NCBI RefSeq assembly: GCF_019393635.1
Contig: NC_057862.1
Span: 244,700,941 to 244,764,940, forward strand
Length of the DNA: 64,000 nucleotides
Reading direction: 5' to 3'
Source of the DNA: Dromiciops gliroides
Taxonomy: Eukaryota > Chordata > Mammalia > Microbiotheria > Microbiotheriidae
Positions 54,901 through 64,000 of the stretch are shown piece by piece (positions within the stretch are counted from its first letter, which is position 1; every line of letters begins with the position of its first letter). The notes below the pieces were generated by a model, which saw only the letters and a program-made list of their open reading frames with translations, was not told the DNA's origin and did no database searches. The translations under genes and the position numbers were made by a program.

Positions 54901-55388
54901 TCAGATTGGCTAAAATGACAAAAAAGGAAGATAATAAATGTTGGAGAGGCTGTGGGAAAATTGGAACACTAATGCATTGTTGGTGGAGCTGTGAACTGAT
55001 CCAACCATTCTGGAGAGCAATTTGGAATTATGCCCAAAGGGCTATAAAGCTGTGCATACCCTTTGACCCAGCAATTCCACTTTTAGGCCTTTTGCCCAAA
55101 GAAATCATGGAAGGGGGAAAGGGACCCACATGTACAAAAATATTTATAGCTGCTCTTTACGTGGTGGCAAGGAATTGGAAGTTGAGGGGGTGCCCATCAA
55201 TTGGGGAATGGCTGGACAAGTTGTGGTATATGAATACAATGGAATACTATTGTGCTGTAAGAAATGATGAGCAGGAGGAGTTCAGAGAAACCTGGAGGGT
55301 CTTACATGAGCTGATGATGAGTGAGATGATCAGAACCAGAAGAACATTGTACACAGTATCATCAACATTGAGTGTTGACCTACTGTGA
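51974..55388 (+). pseudogene. L1 ORF2 (endonuclease and reverse transcriptase), broken
   Basis: ORF2 nicks target DNA and copies L1 RNA there. Endonuclease motifs appear in order: TVNVNGMN, LQETHL, LNMYAPSG, GDLNLPLS and SDHDAIK. Reverse transcriptase motifs follow: [66 protein letters not shown] and [11 protein letters not shown]. The C-terminal zinc region is CWRGCGKIGTLMHCWWSC. Frame shifts lie near 52,555, 52,672, 53,076 (8-A run), 53,811 and 54,285, and an in-frame TAA is at 53,115. At about 54,594 the text jumps from GGGLAV to KFKKFC, skipping about 150 residues of the region after the polymerase. The catalytic residues survive, so inactivation is by frame damage. Confidence 0.9.
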
Positions 55389-55731
55389 TGGACTATATTC
55401 TTCTCACCAAGGCAATGGTACAGAAGAGTTCCAGGGAACTCATGATAGAAGAGGATCTCCAAATCCAAGAAAAAAAAAAAAAAGAACTGTGGAGTATAGA
55501 TGCTGATTGAACCATACTATTTCTTTTGTTTTGGGTGCTGTTGTTTGTTTTTTTTTTTTTCTATTTTGAGGTTCTGCATCACTGCTCTGATTTTTTCTCT
55601 TGTAACAGGATTAATGCAGAAATAGGATTAATGTTATTATGTGTATATATATGTGTGTGTATATAAATATATATCTATTTGTATATGTATAGAAATATAT
55701 GGATATAACCTATATCAGATTACCTGCTGTC

Positions 55732-55771
55732 TAGGGGAGGGGGGAGGGAGGGGAGGGAGGGAGGGAGGGAG
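55732..55771 (+). other. G-rich tract in the L1 3' untranslated region
   Basis: Repeated GGGAGGGAGGG units, able to form a G-quadruplex. Mammalian L1s commonly carry such a tract in this place, and the copy at 13.46 kb has it too. Confidence 0.75.
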
Positions 55772-55886
55772 AAAAATCTGAAATTGTAAAGCTTGTATAA
55801 ACAAAAGTTGAGAACTATCTTTCCATGTAACGGAAAAAATAAAATACCTTATACATAAAAAAAAAAGAGACAAAAAAAAAAAAAGA

Positions 55887-56045
55887 AAGAAACTGACCAA
55901 AATGTCCATATCCTTTGATCCAGAGGTCCTACTACTGGGTATATACGTCAAGGAGATTAAAGATAGAAATAAAGTTTCTACATACACTAAGATATTTGTA
56001 GCAGCATTTTTCGTAGTAGCAAAGAACTAGAAAGAAAACAGATAT
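55887..56045 (+). mobile_element. older L1 ORF2 end, right part of the split target
   Basis: Continues the relic at 49,580-49,710: ATCCTTTGATCCAGAGGTCC and ATATTTGTAGCAGCATTTTT correspond to the FDPAIPLLG and KIFIAALYVVA regions of the young ORF2. Confidence 0.72.
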
Positions 56046-56428
56046 TGTATGAAAGATGAATATGATGAATACAGAGAAACATGGTCTTCAATTCCTTTTG
56101 GTTTTCTGCCCTAATCAGAAAAGGAACCAAGGTTAGGTTTGGAAATTTCTCCCTTTGCATATTGCTGCTCAACTAAAGCTTTCATCATTTGCATTAATAT
56201 ATTTATTAGCATTACAAAACAAATATCTACATACAGGGGTATGCTAAAATGCATACACCATATACTTTTAAGTTTAATCTGCATTTTTAACATTTTTCTT
56301 CATCACTTTCTTAAGTCTAGACAATCAACAAAACAGTACATCAAACCCTGATTTGTAGCATTTGTTGATTACTAAGCTAAAAAGCTCATAACAAAAGTTT
56401 AACAACACGCTCTTAAAAGCCTATCTGA
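56046..56428. other. unassigned sequence
   Basis: Nothing recognised. Confidence 0.4.
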
Positions 56429-56429
56429 T

Positions 56430-56507
56430 GGGCAGCTATATGGCGCAGTGGATAGAGCACCGGCCCTGGAGTCAGGAGTACCTGAGTTCAAATCCGGCCT
56501 CAGACAC
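56430..56507 (+). repeat. CORE-SINE head lacking its 3' half
   Basis: GGGCAGCTATATGGCGCAGT to GGCCTCAGACAC is well preserved, then the text stops without CORE, tail or duplication. Confidence 0.8.
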
Positions 56508-56509
56508 GA

Positions 56510-59500
56510 CCTGCCTACATGAAATGGTCAGCAACATTTTCCGGCATTGAAAATATGTGCATCTGAAATACTCCAGATTATCAGTGGATATTTAACAACT
56601 CTATAAAGTTTTCTCAGTGCATTCCACAGCAAAATGGACTATATAGTCTAACTATCCACAATGGCAGAAAGCAAAGTGGAAGAAAAATGCATTTTACTCC
56701 AACTATGACATATACCTGTATGGACAGGCCACTTAATTAGTGAAGCAATATGTGTATCTTGGACAGAGGTTGCACAAGGACCCTGAGGTAGGACTAAAAT
56801 TGAATAAGAGGAGGAAATAAGGTTAGACCACATTTGGGAAACTATGCAACACTTTCATTCATCCCAAAATGCTCACTGCTATAAAATGCTATCTCTTTAA
56901 CACCAATATTCTTTGGGTATTTCATAGTTAACATATGGGAAAGGTGGCAAAGTGAGAAATTGAAACTGTTCTTAAGTCTTCCACATCTTCTCAAAAAACA
57001 GTAACATAAATCCCAAGAATCACAACTTCCGACAATCTTCACAAAAAATTTTAAATCATTTTAAATATGAACAAATTGAAGAATGCCAATACCATAAAAA
57101 ACTATTAGGGAATAAAAGGAGCAGAGACAAAAATATCAGAAGAAATTTGTACCCAAATTGCATCAACAGTAGCTTCAGAAACACAGAAAGCTATTCCTCA
57201 AGGCCCAATAAAGTGGATAATAGACACACACAAAAAATTAAAGGAAGAATTTAAATCAGCTAAAACAGAGGAGAAGAAATAAGGAAACGGATTCAGTTAA
57301 GATGGGGCATTGGGATAAAATGATGAAAAGTAGCTGTTTAGAAATCAGTATTGTAAAAACAAAGACATTGATGAAAGCAATGGGAAACAGGATTAATATG
57401 TTTGAGGGAAGTGTCAAAAGGTGCAGTCGATGCTATACGATGGCTAATTATAGGCTGTAATCATTTCAGAAGAATTAAAATTTCAAGTAATTCAAAGCGT
57501 AATGGAAAAGATATCTGTTGAGCACGAGGAGGTTGAAGCATGCTACCAATTATGTTTGTGTGCAAGAAGTAACAGAAAGGACATGATCAAAGTTATGTAT
57601 GACTAAGAAAAGGGAGGTGAGTTGCTCATCATATGCAGGGAATGTGAAACAATAAATAGATAGCTCAAACAGCACATTTGGCACCCCCGAGAGTGTAAGC
57701 AAACAAGAGAAAAGCCCCCAGTGCATTACAAAGAATCTTTATGTAGGGTTTATGAGAAAATGCTGATTAGAACTGAATGAAAAGGCATGAAGTAGGTGGG
57801 ATCTGTGTCAGCAAAGGCAGCACCCATATCAATTAAATCAGGGATTCAGGAAAGTATGAAAATAAATCATGAAAGTAATATTTTTAAAGTGCCCCTTATT
57901 GCACCTTGATGTTTGTCACACCCTAGGCAACAGTCTAACTGTCCTATCCCTAGCTTTAACCTCTCCTCCATGGGGAACACATTGAAGTTATGGCTACTCT
58001 CTCTTTGGACATGGATGTAATCAATGTTTGCCAATTTTGCTCCATTTATGTCTAAGTAGGGTCCTGAAATATATCTTGTTTACTAGCAAGTAAGCAATTC
58101 ATTTGCAAATTAAGTAAAGCAGAAATTATGTGACAAAAATGGAAAATGTTATGAAGCCACAATTTTTAAATTTTGCTAATATCTTTAGTGGAAGCAAATT
58201 AAATAATCAGTGCCCACGATGAAAGGAAAGAGAGCTGAAGTGGAGACTGAGTTGTCCTCATTAAGGCAGTTGTTTGTTACTGTTTGGGATAAAATGTATT
58301 GGCTTGGATTTAACATCAATTAAGCTCAGTTCAGTGACTTCAGCTGGTAAGAATCAAAACACAAGTTGAACACTAAGTTAGCTATTTGCCTATACCTTGC
58401 TATGGAGTCAAATAAGGCAGCAAGTTTTATTCTTTGAACCATCTGCTACCTACCAAAGAAAAAGTGAAATAGTGAAAATATGACTCCTGTGGTTTGGGGG
58501 AGGCACCAAATACTTTGTTAAAAATTGATTAATGTTTCTAACCCTTTTGAAGTTTCATTATTTCAAGTATTATTATGAAAGACCACCTGATCCCACAACC
58601 ATATTTGTTAATGCACCTACAGCAGCAATAGATGTGCTGCTTTTAATCTATGACTCAATCAGCCAAGTTGATTCATTTGCTTCCATTTTCATTTTCCTGT
58701 CATTGATTTATTAATGATGTCTTTCATTTCTGTGGTTCTTTTAGCGGAAAGGCTTCCTTCAGCATGGTCCCAGGAGAAATATTCTGCACTTTTCAACATA
58801 AAAATCCCCACTGCTGAGATTAGGCAATTTAATCATTTAATAACTGAAATAACCTCCATGATGTGTACAAATTATGGAAAGTTTGTTTTCAGTTCATGGA
58901 ATTCAACTGCTTTTCTCTGCTGAGGATCAGTGGAAGCTTGCTGGGTTTCTTTGTATTTCAGGAAGTTTATATGTTGTCCTCAGATCCCGTGAAAATAGGC
59001 ACTCTCTCTTAAAAGCCCAGCTCCATTCATGGTTCAGTGGAGTGCAGCCTGGAAAAAAAACAAAAAACAACAACAACATATTTCCCTTAGCCTCAGAGGT
59101 TATTTGCATCCCAACATAAAGCATTATCCATTTTTTGTGTGAACAGTTTGGTTGTTGAAGGGAACTTTCAGACTTCTTTCAATAGTCTCTTGGGGCAGAA
59201 AATGAGCTTTTGCATAAAGAAGAAAAATTTAAATGAACTTGTGAAGAATATAAAGTAGTACTCATTTTGCATGTGAACAGTTTGCTTGCAGAAAGGGATA
59301 GAAAAAATGACTTTTGTTTACAAAAGTTGATAAAATTCAAGTGTAGATAAACATAGTCCATTAAAATGTCAGACACAAAGTAGGAGGACTGAGTGGAGGA
59401 CTCAGAGGACCTGTTAGAGGACAGAGTAATGACTGAGGTTGCAGGGAATTCTGGTCCCTAAATTCATTTACATGTAGCTATTTTTAGAACATGAGAGGTT

Positions 59501-61085
59501 AAAATTCACAAAGTAATAAAACAAATAACTGTTTGGAAACTAATAAAGACTATTTTTCATAACTAACAGAAAGGTGAAATGTATGAGTTTTACTTTTTAA
59601 GAGAAAGGATTCACTGCATCCCAGGAGACTCAATTCAATCACTGAATGTGCTGAAGAGTGCAGCAGGAACAGGAGCAGGAGCAGAGGAGGTAAGAGGGTA
59701 GCAGGAACTGAAAGATAAGACACTAGCAAGAGCAGTCAGCCTATTGGATATCTTCACATCTTGGTCATGGGACTGTTGATTAGCTGGAGAAATGCTGATG
59801 TTGACTGGAAGATAGATGAATTCTAACCATTGCTCATCCTTAGATAGTTGGAGAGAGGAAAACCCCTTCAAAGGCACCTGGTTGCTCTCTATGGTCCCTG
59901 TTTAGTTTGAAAAGGAAAAGCAGAGGGAGAAGGTGGTCTCTGCATCTGTTTTTCTGTTAAAGTTGATTGCTCAACATACATCCTGGTGAGTGAAGATCTG
60001 GATGGGCTTGTGTACTTTGCATAGGTAAATAACCTGTGTTTTGCTAAGTTCTGCTTTGCTGTTAGAAAAACTTATTGGACAATGTAGCATCCAACTGAGG
60101 TCTGGCTGGGTTTGTTTGCATTGCCCAGAGAGCCAATCTGAGGAGCTTTTCAGTTTTCTGGATCAAGGGAAGTGCTTATCATGACAACGGAGTAACACTA
60201 TCTCAGTGCCATTTAAAAAATGATTGATAGGTAAAAGCATACATCACTACTTTATCCAGTAGAAGAGGAATACATTTGCCCAACAGAAGAATAATGAGGC
60301 TCAGAAGGGGAGCATTTAGCAGAGAAATGGGTTTGTGTGGCATCTATTATTGATAAAGAGACCAGGACACCAAGGCTTGCAGTCCAAAGTTGTAAGTTGT
60401 TCTGAACACATATGTGGGCATTCATTGATGTTTCTGTAAGTATATGCTTACTCTTCCCTATGGATACTCTGGGAAAATGTTGCCCTGGTTTATGTGTAGA
60501 CTCAGATATACTATTTCTACCTTGTGGTGTAATGATTATTCATGCCCTATTTCTAAACAACTGTTCTACATTTAAGAGGTATTCATGTCATTATTGTGAT
60601 AGAATGACATTATGTAAATAAGAAGCACACTGGTAAAAGTTCAGGAGAGAAAGAGATGAGTAGGGGGAGTACATTGTCCTCACACCAAGGTCACCCTTAA
60701 GACCTTGAGGGAGTTTGAGATGTAATCACATTGTTGTGGTTTTCTGCAAACCCAGAAATTGACAGGTTGGAGGGAGCAAGTCAGCCTAGGGAGTAAGTGG
60801 ATAGGTACACCTCAGGTGAGGGAATTCTATGTGTCCTTAACAAGGGTCATCCCAGGCAAGTGCTACACTGAGTTACCTAGAGAGTTGGTTGCTGGTTTAA
60901 GCCAGCGCTAACAAGAAAAGTAGGACAGAAAGATGGGGCAAAATTTTGTCCCTAGCTTCCTTTTGTAGAACCATTATTAGGTGGTCTCTCCTGAACACCA
61001 ATTGGACCAATTATGTTCAAGGAATTTCAGTACTGAGAATATCAGATCCTGTTATGTTTTAGAATTTGAGTCCCTATTAAATCTA
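56510..61085. other. 4.6-kb block without recognised repeats
   Basis: The longest stretch in the window free of SINE, LINE or LTR text that I can identify. No frame above about 80 codons and no convincing exon. The part at 58,530-59,000 has dense, non-repetitive text with TGACTCAATCAGC, TGATTTATTAATGATG and TTTAATCATTTAATAAC. The part at 57,060-57,300 is A-rich with a short lysine-rich frame. Confidence 0.5.
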
Positions 61086-61088
61086 AAG

Positions 61089-61965
61089 GTAATTATCAGA
61101 TTGGCTAAAATAATAGAAGGGGAAAATAATAAATGTTGGAGGGGATGTGGAAAAATTGGAACACTAATACATTTCTGGTAGAACTGTGAACTGGGGGTGG
61201 CTAGGTGGCACAGTGGATAAAGCACCGGCCCTGGATTCAGGAGTACCTGAATTCAAATCCAGCCTCAGACACTTGACACTTACTAGCTGTGTGACCCTGG
61301 GCAAGTCACTTAACCCCCATTGCCCTACAAAAAAAAAAAAAAAAAAGGACTGTGAGCTGATCCAGGTATTTTGGAGAGCAATCTGAATAATGCCCAAAGT
61401 GCTATAAAACTGTGTAGACCCTTTTATCCAGCAATACCACTGTTAGGTCATCAGGGAAAAGGGAAAATAACCTATATGTTCTAAAATATTTCTAGCAGCT
61501 CTCTTTGTGATTGCAAAGAGATTGAGGGGATGCTCATCACTTGGGGATTGGCTCAACAAGTTGTGATATATGATTTTGTTGGAATATTACTGTGCTAAAA
61601 GAAATGATGAGCAGGCTGATTGTAGAAAAACATGGAAAGACTTGCATGAAATAATGACGAGCAAAATGAGCAGAACCAAGAGAACAGTACATACTAACAA
61701 CAATATTGTTTGAATAATTACTTTGAACAACTAAGTTATTCTGAGTATTATAAATGCTCAAATCAACTACAAAGGACCTATGAAGGAAGATGTTATCTAC
61801 CTCTAGAAAAAGAACTGATAAACAGAAGTATGCATAGCATACTTTTATATAAATTTATGTCAAATGGTGGTCTTCTGTAGTGTGGGGTGCGGAAGGAGTT
61901 GGGGAGATAGTTTGAACTTTAAATGGAACAAAAAATACATTAAATTAAATTAAATTTTAAAAAAT
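61089..61965 (+). mobile_element. L1 3' end (split by a SINE)
   Basis: AATAAATGTTGGAGGGGATG and AATTGGAACACTAATACATT encode the ORF2 zinc region (NKCWRGCGKIGTLIH). After the SINE come TGTGAGCTGATCCAGGTATT, GCAGCTCTCTTTGTGATTGC and a diverged 3' end with TTAAATTAAATTAAA. Confidence 0.8.
61194..61347 (+). repeat. CORE-SINE (WSINE type), complete
   Basis: A18 tail. ACTGTGAACTG (61,183-61,193) and ACTGTGAGCTG (61,349-61,359) flank it, one mismatch. Confidence 0.9.
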
Positions 61966-61969
61966 CTAA

Positions 61970-62159
61970 AGGTATAAGATCATCTCTAGGGTCCTTCCAA
62001 GCTCTGTGCTATTATGCCATTTCCTACTGCATACAATTGTGGTCTTTAAAAGCATGCTGAGTTGTTATGTTTCACCTAAAGATATCAGCATCGTCTCCAA
62101 TGTCCTGTAAAAATTTCTGACATGTCTGTATATCCATAGTCAGGTAATTAGGGGTGTAG

Positions 62160-62160
<1 letters not shown>
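61970..62160. other. unassigned sequence
   Basis: Nothing recognised. Confidence 0.4.

Positions 62161-62208
<48 letters not shown>
62161..62208. repeat. (TG)n microsatellite
   Basis: About 23 TG units. Confidence 0.95.
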
Positions 62209-62211
<3 letters not shown>

Positions 62212-62580
62212 GCTATTTTTATTTGCGAGAAAAACATTTATTTTCTTTTTAAAAATCTCTCTTTTACCTTTAAGTGGTAGGTTAGCCTCATCTAAAGGGC
62301 AAAGAGAAACTGAGGCACAGAATATGCTGATTGACTTGTCACATGAGTCAATAGCAAAGTCTGGCAGAGGTTCACTGAATCCTGACTCCTGATTCTTCTC
62401 TGGTCTCTTGGATTAAATTCCTGAAACAGTGTTTACTCTATATGAGTCTGAGGGAAATTTATGACCATGGCCTGAAAAAAGGAGTTTAACAGTTCTCATT
62501 GCACCCTTTCCTTTGTTCCTTTTTTTCTGGCTCTCTTTATCCTTTGATGTACTGGAATATCAGATTATGATGGTCATGGT
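62209..62580. other. unassigned sequence
   Basis: Nothing recognised. Confidence 0.4.
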
Positions 62581-62582
62581 GA

Positions 62583-62811
62583 TGATGGTGATAGCTAAGA
62601 TTCTATAGTGCTTTAGGGTTTGTAAAATGCTTTCTCACAGCAACCTGGGCAGGTAGATTATTATTATTATTATTATCATTATCATCATCATCATTATTAT
62701 TATTATTCTCATTTTACAGCTAAGGAAATGGAGGCAAACAGAGTGACTTGCCTTAGGTCATATAACTAGTGACTGTCCAAGGCTAGATTTGAAGTAAGGT
62801 CTTCCTGGTTC
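62583..62811 (-). repeat. MIR-like SINE with an internal (ATT/ATC)n run
   Basis: ATTCTATAGTGCTTTAGGG, TCATTTTACAGCTAAGGAAA, GACTTGCCTTAGGTCATATA; the microsatellite (62,658-62,707) sits in the middle of the element. Confidence 0.7.
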
Positions 62812-62828
62812 AAAGTTTGGTGTTCTGG

Positions 62829-62977
62829 GGGGGGGGGGGCGCAGCTAGGTGGCACAGTGGATAAAACACCGACCCTGGATTCAGGAGGATCTGTGTTCAA
62901 ATCCGGCCTCAGACACTTGACACTTACTAGCTGTGTGACCCTGGGCAAGTCACTTAACCCTCATTGCCCCGCAAAAA
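62829..62977 (+). repeat. CORE-SINE (WSINE type), complete
   Basis: The 17-bp duplication AAAGTTTGGTGTTCTGG lies at 62,812-62,828 and 62,978-62,994. A G run of about 13 opens the element where most copies have four or five G. Confidence 0.92.
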
Positions 62978-63132
62978 AAAGTTTGGTGTTCTGGCTGTCA
63001 GGCAGATAATGATCTTGAGGGGATGAAACAAATCAGAAAAACATCGACAAATAACTGGTTTATTGGTAATGGTAAGCAAACATTAACATGAAAATGACTC
63101 TTACATTAGCCACATCACATAGTCAATGTAAA

Positions 63133-63350
63133 AATAAAAACTCATATTTATATAGCACTTTAAAGTGTACCATAGTCTATCTTATCAATAATTTTATGGG
63201 AGTAGTAGGTAGTGTATCATTAATCTCATTTTATACATGAGGAAACTGAGGCTCAGAAAATCTAAGCCAAAATTACACTATCAGTTAAGTGTTAGAACTA
63301 AGATAAAGATCTAAAGTTAGGTTCTTTTCCTAACTGCAAGTCATCCCCCT
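63133..63350 (-). repeat. MIR-like SINE, diverged
   Basis: CATATTTATATAGCACTTTA, ATCTCATTTTATACATGAGG, AAACTGAGGCTCAGAAAAT; head end poorly kept. Confidence 0.6.
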
Positions 63351-64000
63351 GCTACACACACACCAAGTAGTGTAGGCCTATGCAGATTGCATGCAAATTC
63401 TTTTAATGTGGTCCTAGAGGGACTACTGGGGACTCTTGCTTTAGAGATTTCTTCTCTAAATTGAAGTATGCAATTAGTTATGCTCCACATTTTCACCTTA
63501 CTATGTGTTGGCTGAGACCTAAAAGTCCTTTCATGTGAACCCAAAACTCTTCTTTACACTTTAGTAACACCAAGTGGTGATTACTGTAACTCTTAGCTCA
63601 CTTCCTGGCCTTACTGTCTGCTGAAGCGAGGGTTGCTTCTGTTGAATCTAGCTGTTTGCAGTCTCATAAAAGGCAAGATCTTTAGTGGCAGCGTGCTCGG
63701 ATGTCCATTTACTCCCTATGAAGCATTGGGCTTTCTTTAGGATTATTCAGAGAATTTATCACAGTGATGGTTCATCATCTCTGTTGGAGATTTCTTAGCC
63801 CCGTACTTTGTCTCATTTCCTTTGATTTGGTTCAAAGAATACTTTCTACTTCATGACCCTACCTCCTTCTCACCACTCACAATTTCAGTTCTCTTGGCTG
63901 CCTATTTACTCCCTTATGTTGAATGAGCATGATGCTGAATCTGGGAAGAAAAGCAACAGAAAACCACAAGTTGCAATTACTTGGTTTGACTTTTTTTTTT
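63351..64000. other. unassigned sequence
   Basis: Nothing recognised up to the window edge. Confidence 0.4.

Larger units (their letters stand above)
49711..55886 (+). mobile_element. L1 LINE with both ends present (6.2 kb)
   Basis: Bounded by the 13-bp duplication AAGAAACTGACCA (49,698-49,710 and 55,887-55,899). Layout: 5' untranslated region 49,711-50,294, ORF1 50,295-51,390, spacer 51,391-51,973, ORF2 51,974-55,388, 3' untranslated region and A-tail 55,389-55,886. The 5' end carries a CAAGATGGC motif. Both ORFs are interrupted and ORF2 has an internal deletion, so the copy cannot move by itself. It is nested in an older L1. Confidence 0.92.

Noticed and set aside
57060..57300. Lysine-rich frame as a Gag or host gene remnant
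   Set aside because: Short, with no motif that I can name; left as unassigned.
3601..62977. Regularly recurring SINE copies as a CRISPR-like or satellite array
   Set aside because: Spacing is irregular, orientation is mixed and each has its own target duplication.

Overview
The window looks like intergenic DNA from a marsupial nuclear genome, probably an Australasian (australidelphian) species. The basis is the repeat content. There are about 27 copies of one tRNA-headed CORE-SINE of the WSINE/SINE1 type. There are also MIR and MON1-like SINEs, marsupial-type L1 LINEs, L2, CR1/L3 and RTE-type relics, and several gammaretrovirus-like LTR families. Base composition is AT-rich (by eye). I see no intact host gene, no convincing spliced exon, no RNA gene and no CRISPR array. 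Family names are from recognition, not from a repeat-library search.

Layout. 1-3.1 kb: 3' part of an endogenous retrovirus (ERV) ending in a polypurine tract and LTR, inserted in an L1 tail. 3.1-8.3 kb: SINEs and antisense L1 ORF1 pieces. 8.3-19 kb: mostly unassigned sequence with SINEs, L1 tails, an L2 and two solo LTRs. 17.4-18.6 kb: an old L1 ORF2 split by two SINEs. 19-23.5 kb: CR1/L3 pieces, a pair of unassigned direct repeats and a quiet block. 23.5-25.8 kb: an RPS2 processed pseudogene cut by a SINE and a 1.1-kb solo LTR. 26.2-31.7 kb: L2 relics in both orientations, then an L1 ORF1 relic cut by two related solo LTRs. 32.9-33.9 kb: a second, shorter ERV 3' end. 34-49 kb: a LINE endonuclease relic, SINEs, MIRs, RTE-like sequence and microsatellites. 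49.7-55.9 kb: a 6.2-kb L1 with both ends, its own target duplication and both ORFs recognisable but broken. 56-61 kb: the longest stretch without recognised repeats. 61-64 kb: an L1 tail, SINEs and MIRs.

The elements form a readable insertion history. Target-site duplications show which entered which: SINE into L1, SINE into MON1, LTR into RPS2, LTR into L1, L1 into L1. Five solo LTRs each have an exact 4-bp target duplication, as expected for gammaretrovirus-like integration. The most interesting signals are two ERV 3' ends with nearly the same internal sequence but different LTRs, a short open frame shared by them, a two-SINE unit inside a single target duplication, and an L1 with a 21-residue repeat in its ORF1 coiled coil and a long inter-ORF spacer.
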